This document shows positions 34,749 through 43,360 of a stretch of 64,000 bases of DNA, one piece after another; position 1 is the stretch's first letter; the number at the start of each line of letters is the position of its first letter. Under the pieces are notes generated by a model. The model saw only the letters and a program-made list of their open reading frames with translations, made no database searches and was not told where the DNA came from. The stretch is from Spirochaetota bacterium (GTDB lineage Bacteria; Spirochaetota; UBA4802; UBA5550), in the NCBI GenBank assembly GCA_017999915.1, contig JAGNKX010000001.1, positions 62,001-126,000 on the forward strand, read 5' to 3'. The translations under genes were made by a program, and so were the position numbers.

Positions 34749-36827
34749 TCACCGGTCTTCTATTCTCGAAAAATCCATGAGCGTCGCAAAATGCTTCAAA
34801 ATGCCCTCCAGGACGGCAAGCCTGTTGTCGCGGAGCGACACATCCTTGTCCATGACCAGGACCTTGTCGAAGAACCTGTCTATGATCGGCTTCCCCTCGA
34901 TCAGGAGCTCAAAGAGCCCGATATAATCGCTCGAGGCTATGCGCGCGTCGATGTCCTCCGCCCGTGAATCGAAGAACCGGTGAAGCTCCTTTTCCTCGTC
35001 GCACTGGAAGAGGGACGGGTTGAAGGACAGGGCATAGGCGCCGTTCTCCTTCCGGAAGGCCGAAACGATATTGTTCATCCGCTTGAAGCTGAGGAGCATC
35101 TGTGAGAAATTGTCGTTCTTCCTGAACCGGTTGACGCTCTTCGCCCTGCGGTAAAGCTCCAGGAAGTCGCTCGAGCCCGTGGAGAGGCACGCGTCGATCT
35201 CGTCGTGGGAAAGCCCGCTTTCCGAGTAGATGGTCTTTGCCCGCACCGCGACGAACTCCACGATCTTGCCGGCCAGGTCTTTGCCGCCGCCGTAATTGCC
35301 CGCCACGGAGTCAAGGAGGTCCTTCAGGTTGAGATTGATTTCATTTTTAATGAGGAGCTCCACGATGGCGTTGGACTGGCGCCGCAGGGCGTAGGGGTCC
35401 GCCGATCCCTTCGGGATGTTCCCCACGGAGAAGGATCCGAAAATATTGTCGATCTTTTCCGCCAGGGAAAGGACGATGGAGGTCATGGCCGTCGGCTGCG
35501 CCTCGCCGCTGTAGCGCGGCTTGTAGTGGTCCTCGATGGCGTCGGCCACGTCCTTCGCCTCGCCGTCCTCCAGTGCGTAGATCTTTCCGATGTGCCCCTG
35601 CAGGGAGGGAAACTCGAACACGACAGCGGTCATCAGGTCGGTCTTACAGAGATCCACGGCGCGGGCGATCCGCTCCCGCTGCGGGGCGTCGAGGCCCAGG
35701 CGCCCCGCGATGTAATCGGCGATGGCCCGCACCCTGACAACCTTATCGTATATGGAGCCGAGCTCCTTGTGGAAGAGGACGGTTTTCAGCGATTCGACCC
35801 TGTCCCCGAGCTTCACCTTTCGGTCCTCGGTGTAGAAGAAGCGCGCGTCGTTGAACCTCGCGGAAATGACCCGCTCGTTCCCGGCCCTGACGTTCGCCGT
35901 GGCCGGGTTGTTCGACACGACCAGGAAGGCGTCCGTCAGCCTGCCGCCTCCGTCCACGACGGAAAAGTATTTCTGGTGCTCCCGCATCTCGGCGATGAGG
36001 ACTATATCGGGGAGGGTCAGGAACTGGCGGTCGAAGCGGCAGGTGCAGATATAGGGCCGCTCCACCAGGTAAGTCACGGTCTTGAGGAGCTCCTCGTCCT
36101 CGAGGAGCTTTCCGCCCGCTTTCGCGGCCGCCTCGGCCAGGTCCTTCCGGATCATCTCCATCCGCTCCTCCTGGTTCACGATGACCCCGTTCTTTTTCAG
36201 GATATCGTCGTAGGCGCCGATACCCGTGATCTCAATCATGGTATTGTTCTGCACGTAGTGGCCCCGCGTCATATTCGAGGAGGCGATGCCGTCGACCTCA
36301 AAAGGTATCACTGTCCCGTTGAAGAGTATCACGAAGTAGCGGATGGGCCTCGGGAAGGTCACGGTCTTATCGCTCCACCGCATCCGCTTCGGGAAGGGAA
36401 TGGCGCTGACGATCTGGGTGATGATGCCGGGCAGGAGCTCCTCTGTTTTCTTCGAATCGAGCTTTTTCTTCGCGAACACGTAGGACCCCTTGTCGGACTC
36501 CCTGGTGAACACGTCACCGGCGGAGATGCCGTTGCCCTTGACAAAACCCTCCAGGGCCTTCGTGGGCTTCCCCGACCCGTCATAGGCGGCCTTCACCGAG
36601 GGACCCTTGAGCTCAACCTCCTCCTCGCGCTGCGACGCCGCAAGCTTCGAAATGAGCACCGCTGTCCGCCGCGGCGTGGCGTACACCTCGATGGAATCGA
36701 AATCGATGCGGTTCCCGCCAAGGTTCTCGACAAACACCTTTTTCACGGCCTCGATGGCCGGCGGGATATACCCGGCGGGGATTTCCTCGGTGCCTATTTC
36801 CAGTAAAAAATTAGCGTCCTTCAGCAT
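34749..36827 (-). CDS. glyS: Glycyl-tRNA synthetase beta subunit
   Basis: 692 residues, the normal size. Begins MLKDANFLLEIGTEEIPAGYIPPA, the GlyS N-terminus, and contains DPYALRRQSNAIVELL near 500, typical of the family; the C-terminal region is the tRNA-anticodon-recognising domain. It forms the alpha2-beta2 enzyme with GlyQ. No glyQ gene is adjacent, although the two are usually neighbours. Start ATG 36827 has GGAG eight bases upstream; an ATG two codons earlier lies too close to that site. Confidence 0.96.
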   Translation of the reverse strand: MLKDANFLLEIGTEEIPAGYIPPAIEAVKKVFVENLGGNRIDFDSIEVYATPRRTAVLISKLAASQREEEVELKGPSVKAAYDGSGKPTKALEGFVKGNGISAGDVFTRESDKGSYVFAKKKLDSKKTEELLPGIITQIVSAIPFPKRMRWSDKTVTFPRPIRYFVILFNGTVIPFEVDGIASSNMTRGHYVQNNTMIEITGIGAYDDILKKNGVIVNQEERMEMIRKDLAEAAAKAGGKLLEDEELLKTVTYLVERPYICTCRFDRQFLTLPDIVLIAEMREHQKYFSVVDGGGRLTDAFLVVSNNPATANVRAGNERVISARFNDARFFYTEDRKVKLGDRVESLKTVLFHKELGSIYDKVVRVRAIADYIAGRLGLDAPQRERIARAVDLCKTDLMTAVVFEFPSLQGHIGKIYALEDGEAKDVADAIEDHYKPRYSGEAQPTAMTSIVLSLAEKIDNIFGSFSVGNIPKGSADPYALRRQSNAIVELLIKNEINLNLKDLLDSVAGNYGGGKDLAGKIVEFVAVRAKTIYSESGLSHDEIDACLSTGSSDFLELYRRAKSVNRFRKNDNFSQMLLSFKRMNNIVSAFRKENGAYALSFNPSLFQCDEEKELHRFFDSRAEDIDARIASSDYIGLFELLIEGKPIIDRFFDKVLVMDKDVSLRDNRLAVLEGILKHFATLMDFSRIEDR

Positions 36828-37425
36828 GTACATCGCTCCGGTCCATGATTTCAACGGCGCACGGGGAGGCCTCTCCCGGCTTGCCCTCGGCTGCCTGTGT
36901 ATACAGGGATGCCCCGCGGGGTAATGAGTCAATTCATTTTTTGGGTCTATAACTCCAGGCGTTTCACAGTTACCCCTCTCATTTTTCACGGGTTCCGCAG
37001 CAGGCGGAAGTGAACCGATTGTTTATCCGAATTTTTCAGGGCCTCGCCTGATTCATCGTAAGAATTATCTTTCACCCGAGTGCGCCTCAGATTCACAGCA
37101 ATCCATCCGGCGCTACTATGCGCTCTTCTCGCAGCAGGACAAAATCGAATGAGACATAAACGATTTTCACAACGTGGCCCATGATCTCTGCCAGGCCAAG
37201 ACCTGGCTGATTTTTTCGCACCCGCCAGAGCGGCATAATCACATCAGAGGCATGTCATTGAAAATGTTCTCGCTGTGATATGTGGCTCCATACCTGCACG
37301 AAGATTTAAGCGATAAAAATATTACAATGCAAGTTCCGCATATAATATACTATTTGACATCATCATGGCTTTAGAAATACTAACTTAAATTTAAGGATTA
37401 CTTATATTTATCATGAGGTTTATAT
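36828..37425. other. 598-bp region between glyS and nagB, possible gene remnant
   Basis: On the plus strand a frame without a start codon runs from 36928 to a TGA at 37150-37152 and continues in frame to TGA at 37276-37278. Residues on both sides look protein-like (RRYYALFSQQDKIE, then DFHNVAHDLCQAKTWLIF and a HPPERH segment), as if one Trp codon had become TGA. No family is recognised. No ribosome site or start is visible, so it may be a degraded gene end. The right part (37279-37425) is the AT-rich nagB promoter region. Confidence 0.35.
37354..37383 (+). promoter_or_regulatory. Possible nagB promoter
   Basis: TTGACA (37354-37359), an 18-base spacer and TACTAA (37378-37383), 42 bases before the nagB ATG. 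The -35 is perfect, the -10 weaker. Confidence 0.4.
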
Positions 37426-38217
37426 ATGGAAATAATTATTGCGAAAGATTATGAAGAAATGAGCCGAATATCAGCGGAGATAATCGCCAGCGAGGTCAGG
37501 AAAAAGCATGATCTGACCCTGGGACTGGCAACGGGTGACACCCCCATCGGAACCTACAAAGAACTTGTCAAAGTCTATAACGAAGAAGGACTTGACTTTT
37601 CAAAGGCAACCACTTTTAATCTGGATGAATATGTGGGACTGGCCCCCCTTCATGAAAACAGCTACAATTATTTCATGAAGGAGAACCTGTTCAAGCACGT
37701 GAACATCAACCCTTCACGGGTATTCGTACCGCAGGGAAACACCAACGACCCGGAGATCTTCTGCGAATGGTATGAAAAGAAAATAAAGGAGTCCGGCGGC
37801 ATCGACCTCCAGATACTCGGGATCGGGAGAGACGGCCATATCGCTTTTAACGAGCCGGGATCTTCTTTCGCAAGCCGGACAAGGGTAAAGGCCCTCTACA
37901 AGGAAACCATAGAGGACAACGCCAGGTTCTTTACAAAGGAGGAAGATGTGCCGCGCTTCGCCATTACCATGGGTATCGGAACGATCCTGGAGGCGCGGAA
38001 AATCCTCTTGATCGCCAACGGCAAGAAAAAAGCCGAGGTCTGCGCGAAATTCATCGAGGGACCCGTGACATCGATGATAACGGCGTCCGCCCTGCAGCTC
38101 CATTGCCACGTGACGGTCGTCCTTGACAGGGACGCAGCCTCCATGCTTACCCGCACGGAGTATTATAACTGGGTGCGCGACAATAAAAAACTTGTTCAGA
38201 AAAAGATCGGCAGGTAA
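37426..38217 (+). CDS. nagB: Glucosamine-6-phosphate deaminase
   Basis: 263 residues, the usual length. LATGDTPIGTYKELV binds the sugar phosphate, FNLDEYVGL carries the catalytic Asp, and GIGRDGHIAFNEPGSS holds the active-site His. It converts glucosamine 6-phosphate to fructose 6-phosphate and ammonia in amino sugar use or cell-wall recycling. GAGG eight bases upstream supports the ATG. Followed 25 bp later by the DUF4954 gene, with which it is probably cotranscribed. Confidence 0.97.
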   Translation: MEIIIAKDYEEMSRISAEIIASEVRKKHDLTLGLATGDTPIGTYKELVKVYNEEGLDFSKATTFNLDEYVGLAPLHENSYNYFMKENLFKHVNINPSRVFVPQGNTNDPEIFCEWYEKKIKESGGIDLQILGIGRDGHIAFNEPGSSFASRTRVKALYKETIEDNARFFTKEEDVPRFAITMGIGTILEARKILLIANGKKKAEVCAKFIEGPVTSMITASALQLHCHVTVVLDRDAASMLTRTEYYNWVRDNKKLVQKKIGR

Positions 38218-38242
38218 TCAAACAAGAAGGTGCGAGACAACA

Positions 38243-40162
38243 ATGTCACAACTACTGGCAAACCTGACAGGCGGCATCCTGAAAGAATCCGAATTCCTTA
38301 AAAGCATTGAGCTTCTAAAGAATGATTCGTACAAAAGCAGGCTTTTCAAGGATGCCGTCAGAACGCTGAGCGACGAAGAAATCGACCAATTAAAGAAACA
38401 GGGCAATATCTGCGATGACTGGGGCGCCCTGCTGGTTGCGGATGGATTTACCGCCGACTGCATATTCAGCAGCGCCTTTCACGGCTCCTGCCGCCTCGGG
38501 GCACTGGACGGGACGCGGTCCGCGATCGACTGCTCAACGTCCCTTCCCGCGGGAATTTACCGCAGCACCATCATCAATGCCGAAATAGGAAACGGATGCG
38601 TCATCCATGATGCAGGCATCATCTCAAACTGCGTGGTGAACGACGGCGCCGTGCTGGTGAGGAACGGATCCATAACCGCGTCCGGATCCTGCACCTTCGG
38701 CAACGGAGTGGAAATTGCCGTCGGCAACGAAACCGGCGGGAGAGAGATACTATCCTACGCGGAGCTGACGATTCCCGTCGCCGAGGCCGTGGCAAAGAGA
38801 AGGTCCGACAGGCTTCTTTTGAATGATTATAAAGAATTCATCGGCCGGTACGTGGAAAAATGCACCGCACCGGCGGGATATATCGGGAAACGGGCGATAA
38901 TAAGGAATTCGTCAACCATCGAAGACGCCTATGTCGGGGACGGCGTCGTCATCTTCGGCGCCACTCTTGTCAAAAACTGCACCATCCTCGCGACCCCTGA
39001 AGAGAAAACAGAGATCCGCGACGGCGCCTTTGTGCGGGACTCCTGCATCCAATGGGGAAGCGAGGTCGCGTCCATGGCTCTTGTCGATAAATCCGTCCTG
39101 TGCGAGCATTCCCACGTGGAGCGCCATGGGAAGGTTACCATGAGCGTCATCGGGCCCAATACGGGCATAGCCGAGGGCGAAGTGACCTCATGCCTCCTCG
39201 GGCCCTTCGTCGGATTTCACCACCAGTCGATGCTCATCGCCGGCATATGGCCCGAGGGGAAGGGCAACATTGCCTACGGCGCGAACATAGGGTCCAACCA
39301 CACCTCGAAGTCTCCCGACCAGGAGATCTGGTGCGGCGAAGGCCTTTTTTTCGGCCTCGGGACGAATATCAAGTTCCCGTCCGACTTCACAAAGGCGCCC
39401 TATTCGATCATCGCGACGGGCGTTGATACGCTGCCGCAGAAGCTGGTATTTCCCTTTTCCCTGATAAACAAGCCGGCCCCTGTGGCGCCGGGCGTTCCCC
39501 CCTCCTTTAACGAGCTCTTCCCCGGGTGGGTCCTCTCCAATAACATCTATGCCATACGAAGAAACGAGGGCAAGTATAAGAAACGAAACAAGGCCCGCAG
39601 GTCGTCATTCACCTTTGCGGTATTCAGGCCGGATATTATCGACCTGATGGTGCTTGCGAGAGATGCGCTGAAGCAAGCCGTCCCGGTGAAAGCATTTTAC
39701 ACGGATGCCGACATCCCCGGCATCGGAAAAAATTTCATGACCGACCGGAGCAGGATGAGCGGCATCGAGGCCTATGAGCTATATATCGAGTATTACTGCC
39801 TGACGCAGATGCTGAATCGCGTTATTTCCCTGCGAGCGGAAGGAAAGGCCGGCGCGCTCGCCGGGATCCATGACGAGGCGACCGGTGACCGGGACTGGGA
39901 GCACGCGCGGAAGCTTATCGAGGCGGAGGGGCACCGCGGCAGAACCCTCAGGGACAGCCTCGCGCGCCTGATCGATATTCTCAGGTCGATATCGGAAAGC
40001 ACCCTCTCTTCAAAGGCGCGCGACGACGCGCGGGGCGCGAGGATCATCCCCGATTATTACGACGTCAACACCGCGGCGTGCGACGATTCATTCATCAAGG
40101 AAACGGTGAAAGAAACGGCGGGATTGACAGAACAGATCCAGGCTATCATCAAAACGCTGTGA
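38243..40162 (+). CDS. DUF4954-family protein with left-handed beta-helix
   Basis: 639 residues. The N-terminus (LSDEEIDQLKKQGNICDDWGALLVADGF, two parts of about 15 residues around 32-60) matches the start of DUF4954 proteins of Bacteroidetes and spirochaetes. The middle holds hexapeptide-type turns (NAEIGNGCVIHDAGIISNCV; NSSTIEDAYVGDGVVIFG) like sugar-nucleotidyltransferases and acyltransferases; GPFVGFHHQSMLIAG and YGANIGSNHTSKSPDQEI are strongly conserved-looking. The C-terminal third is helical. Function unknown; position after nagB suggests amino sugar or UDP-sugar metabolism. The start is ATG 38243; the longer frame overlaps nagB. Confidence 0.85.
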   Translation: MSQLLANLTGGILKESEFLKSIELLKNDSYKSRLFKDAVRTLSDEEIDQLKKQGNICDDWGALLVADGFTADCIFSSAFHGSCRLGALDGTRSAIDCSTSLPAGIYRSTIINAEIGNGCVIHDAGIISNCVVNDGAVLVRNGSITASGSCTFGNGVEIAVGNETGGREILSYAELTIPVAEAVAKRRSDRLLLNDYKEFIGRYVEKCTAPAGYIGKRAIIRNSSTIEDAYVGDGVVIFGATLVKNCTILATPEEKTEIRDGAFVRDSCIQWGSEVASMALVDKSVLCEHSHVERHGKVTMSVIGPNTGIAEGEVTSCLLGPFVGFHHQSMLIAGIWPEGKGNIAYGANIGSNHTSKSPDQEIWCGEGLFFGLGTNIKFPSDFTKAPYSIIATGVDTLPQKLVFPFSLINKPAPVAPGVPPSFNELFPGWVLSNNIYAIRRNEGKYKKRNKARRSSFTFAVFRPDIIDLMVLARDALKQAVPVKAFYTDADIPGIGKNFMTDRSRMSGIEAYELYIEYYCLTQMLNRVISLRAEGKAGALAGIHDEATGDRDWEHARKLIEAEGHRGRTLRDSLARLIDILRSISESTLSSKARDDARGARIIPDYYDVNTAACDDSFIKETVKETAGLTEQIQAIIKTL

Positions 40163-40218
40163 TACCGCAGCAGGGTAATTAACGGGCACAATGGCGAAGG
40201 CTGGTATCGGATTCCGTA

Positions 40219-41337
40219 TCAGCCCTTTTTCTTGCGGAAATAAATGAAGGGATTGATGTTCCTGCCGTTCTGGATAATTTCGAAATGGAGATGGGCCCCG
40301 GTGGAGCGCCCCGTGTTGCCGCTTACGGCAACGCTCTGGCCCTGCTTCACGTACTGGCCGGTGCGCACCATGACCCTCGACAGATGGGCATACACCGTCT
40401 TCCACCCGCCGGGATGGGCGATGATGACGGTCCTGCCGTAGCCGCCGAGCCACCCGGTATAGGTGACCTGGCCGTACTTCGACGCCCGCACCGGCTGAAA
40501 TATGCAGCGGATGTCAAGGCCGGGGTGAAATTCCGAGTGGCTCGGGTCCCAGGGGTCCCGGCGCCATCCGTACCCGCAGGTGATGAACCTGCCGAAGGCC
40601 GGCCACAGGAACCCGGAAAAAGTGTTCAGCGGCTTCGCGTCCGGGATGAAGAGAACCGTGTTGGAGGCGACGAAATCAGGGTTCCTGATATTGTTTTCCT
40701 CGATGATTTTCTTCAGGGAGACCTTGTATTTTCGGGCGATGGATACCAGCTCGCCCCCCTTCTGCATCTTCAGCAGCAGGCCGTCCTTGTTCGGTATTTT
40801 CAGCACCATCCCGTTTTTTAAAATGCTGTCGGCGGTGAGGTTGTTGGTTCCCCGGATCGTATCAACGGAAACGCCGTATTTCTTCGCTATTTTTTGCAGC
40901 GATTCGCCGTTCCCGATGCGGTGCTCGCTGATCACCAGCTTCTGCGATTGTCCGGGCGACGCGTAATCGGTCTGCTTCGATTGAAGGAGATTTTTCTTGA
41001 TCGCTTCATCATCGATAACGACCGGTTCCTTCTCCTTTGATGGATACAGGGAAAAGACGACGATGACCGCCGCCAGCGCGATCCCCAGGGCCGCCGCCAG
41101 CTTCTTCCGGTGCGCCGACATCCGGGGATGGCTCAACAGGGATATTGTCGGCAGCGTGATGACGGATTTTTTAAGCCGCGGGGCCCTCATCTGGAATAGA
41201 CGGATCTCCGGGACCTTCATCCGGATGGTCTTGATGAATATTTTCTTCTGACCTATATATACGACGACGATCTCGTTCGAAAAAATCGAAATGGTGAATT
41301 TGCTGAACTTGATTGTTTTAGAAAAAATCTTTTTCAT
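40219..41337 (-). CDS. LysM-containing M23-family peptidase
   Basis: 372 residues. One membrane segment at about 85-105, then two LysM-like repeats (GESLQKIAKKYGVSVDTI...LKNGMVLKIP and GELVSIARKYKVSLKKI...SNTVLFIP) that bind peptidoglycan, then an M23 domain with the zinc ligands HPGLD and HLHFE and the further His in YAHLS. The site looks complete, so it should cleave peptide cross-links of peptidoglycan. Located next to a bactofilin gene; M23 peptidase-bactofilin pairs shape cells in spirochaetes and epsilonproteobacteria (known). Cytoplasmic N-terminal tail about 80 residues. Confidence 0.93.
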   Translation of the reverse strand: MKKIFSKTIKFSKFTISIFSNEIVVVYIGQKKIFIKTIRMKVPEIRLFQMRAPRLKKSVITLPTISLLSHPRMSAHRKKLAAALGIALAAVIVVFSLYPSKEKEPVVIDDEAIKKNLLQSKQTDYASPGQSQKLVISEHRIGNGESLQKIAKKYGVSVDTIRGTNNLTADSILKNGMVLKIPNKDGLLLKMQKGGELVSIARKYKVSLKKIIEENNIRNPDFVASNTVLFIPDAKPLNTFSGFLWPAFGRFITCGYGWRRDPWDPSHSEFHPGLDIRCIFQPVRASKYGQVTYTGWLGGYGRTVIIAHPGGWKTVYAHLSRVMVRTGQYVKQGQSVAVSGNTGRSTGAHLHFEIIQNGRNINPFIYFRKKKG

Positions 41338-41513
41338 ATGGTCGCAACGCTGTTCGTCCTCACGAAAGCGAACGGAGCCCCCTCACTTCTTATTCGGCAG
41401 ATTCGATAGAATTATTTACATGTTTACCGCTGTCGGAATGCTATTCAAAAACAGCATCGGCGGATGTGCTCCTCATGGCGGATACTGGTTCCGGACAAGT
41501 CAACGGGCCGGTG

Positions 41514-41942
41514 TTAACGGGAACCGATATTCCTGATATCGGTAGTCTCGCCCTGGGAAGAGCCGCCGTGAAAGGATTCTTCGATAACTTTCTTGGTATC
41601 CTTTTTATGTCCCCCGGTAATGTTAAAATTTCCGGAAACCACAACCCCCTTCTGAAGCAGGACCGAGGGGGCGTTGATATCGCCCAGTATCTTGCCGGTC
41701 TCCAGCAACCGCACCTCGTTTCGCGCGGAGATGTTGCCGATGACGGTGCCTGCTATGACGACTGATTTGGCGACGATATCGGTTTTCACCTTGCCGGTCT
41801 CACCCACGACAAGCTCCTCGTCGGTTTTGATCTCACCTTCGAACTTGCCGTCGATACGGAGCGACCCGCTGATATAGAATTTTCCTTCGAAGACCGAGCC
41901 TTCTCCGATGGTGCTGTTCATGCCATCATTTTTCGACGCCAT
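41514..41942 (-). CDS. Bactofilin
   Basis: 142 residues. The central beta-helix repeats (FEGKFYISGSLRIDGKFEGE...VVGETGKVKTDIVAKSVVIAG) are the DUF583/bactofilin core that self-assembles into filaments on the inner face of the membrane. A polar tail of about 30 residues with TGGHKKDTKK follows. It probably scaffolds the neighbouring M23 peptidase for cell shape. The gap to the peptidase gene is 176 bp. Length and composition are normal. Confidence 0.95.
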   Translation of the reverse strand: MASKNDGMNSTIGEGSVFEGKFYISGSLRIDGKFEGEIKTDEELVVGETGKVKTDIVAKSVVIAGTVIGNISARNEVRLLETGKILGDINAPSVLLQKGVVVSGNFNITGGHKKDTKKVIEESFHGGSSQGETTDIRNIGSR

Positions 41943-42084
41943 ATCATTTCTCCCTGTGCCAATATAGGAATTTATATTTTACATAAAGCATCGTTCGACA
42001 AAGTAAAGCAAAAAATACCCGTTGAAAAAAAATTTTCCCGCACGCTGTTCAGAGTCCCGCGGCGGCGTTATGTTACATAGCGCC

Positions 42085-43344
42085 TTAAAACACGATGCAC
42101 GATTGGGGGATTTTCATGTCATTCAAAGTACCGACGGACACCACCGAAAGCTTCCTTCCCCCGAAAATCCTTTCGCTGATCCTCATGAAATCGTCCATGG
42201 TCACCCTGTTGATGTAGTCCACGACCTCGCCGAAGCCGAAGCTCCGCCTGAAGGTGATCTCGTCCTTCGCGAGCTGCCCCATGCGCACCTCGACGCTCTC
42301 AAGACTCAGGGCCAGGTTGCCCTTCATGAAGTCCTTTGCGTCCTGGAGCTCCTCTGCGGTGATCCCCTGCGTGGCGATATCGCGGCACTCCACGCCGATC
42401 AGTTCCACGGCCCGCTTGTAGTTTTCCGGCAGCGTCGCGCAGTAGATACCGAAGACGCCGCTGTCGCTGTATGACGAGTGAAAGGAATAGATGGAATAGC
42501 TGATGCCTTCTTTTTCGCGGATGTTCTGAAAGAGCCGAGACGACATGCTGCCGCCCAGGACCGTGCTCAGGATGTAGAGGCCCCACCGGTCGTCGTCGTC
42601 GCGCCTGATCCCCCCGGTGCCGAGGCAGAAATGCACCTGTTCGAGGTCCTTCTCCAGATGAAAGTAATCGACGCGGCTCGGGGAGCGCGGCGCCGGCGCC
42701 GGCGCCGCGGCCGTGCCGTTGGTTCGGGAGAAATATTTCGCCGTGAGCCGCTCCGCCTCCTCGCGGCTGAAGTTCCCTGCGAGGGCGAGGACCACGTTGT
42801 CGTTGCGGTACTGGCTCTCGAAAAAACCAACGAGCTTCTCCCGCGTGGTGCCGCGGATGCTCTCGTGGGTCCCCAGGATGGGATGGCTCAGGGGATGGCC
42901 CTTGAGCATGTTTTCCATGAACATGTCATGGATGAGCTCGTCGGGAGCGTCCTCGTACATCCTGATCTCTTCCATGACGACATTCTTCTCTTTTTCGAGC
43001 TCGCCGGAATCGAAGAGCGAATCGTAGAAGGTCTCCGCGAGGAGCTGCATCGCCAGCTCGATATGATCGGAGACGACATTGATGTAATAGCAGGTGTATT
43101 CCCGGTTCGTGGCTGCGTTATGCTGGCCCCCGACGCGATCCACGATCCGGGCTATGTCCCTGGCGGAATAATTCTTCGTGCCCTTGAAGAGCATATGCTC
43201 GATGAAGTGGGCGTACCCGTGCTGGTCATCGGTCTCGTTGCGGGAGCCCGATTTGATCCAGAGCCCCACCGAGACCGAGACGACGCCCTCGATCGGCTCG
43301 AGCAGCACGGATAATCCGTTATCCTGTCTGTATCTGTATACCAT
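42085..43344 (-). CDS. M16 family zinc peptidase (processing-peptidase-like)
   Basis: 419 residues. HFIEHMLFKGT is the inverted zinc motif HxxEH, with the distal Glu in ATNREYTCYY. The C-terminal M16_C domain is present (LALAGNFSREEAERL and GGSMSSRLFQNIREKEG). The family degrades small peptides or processes exported proteins. ATG 43344 is the first good start; a TTG lies one codon earlier. It follows pnp by 16 bp, an arrangement common in several phyla. Confidence 0.94.
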   Translation of the reverse strand: MVYRYRQDNGLSVLLEPIEGVVSVSVGLWIKSGSRNETDDQHGYAHFIEHMLFKGTKNYSARDIARIVDRVGGQHNAATNREYTCYYINVVSDHIELAMQLLAETFYDSLFDSGELEKEKNVVMEEIRMYEDAPDELIHDMFMENMLKGHPLSHPILGTHESIRGTTREKLVGFFESQYRNDNVVLALAGNFSREEAERLTAKYFSRTNGTAAAPAPAPRSPSRVDYFHLEKDLEQVHFCLGTGGIRRDDDDRWGLYILSTVLGGSMSSRLFQNIREKEGISYSIYSFHSSYSDSGVFGIYCATLPENYKRAVELIGVECRDIATQGITAEELQDAKDFMKGNLALSLESVEVRMGQLAKDEITFRRSFGFGEVVDYINRVTMDDFMRISERIFGGRKLSVVSVGTLNDMKIPQSCIVF

Positions 43345-43360
43345 CAACGAACCGGTTCGA

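Noticed and set aside
35205-36806. 533-codon plus-strand frame
   Set aside because: Antisense to glyS with no motifs.
36928-37278. Third selenoprotein read through TGA
   Set aside because: No known Sec family, no start codon and no SECIS-type stem seen after the TGA; a decayed gene is simpler.
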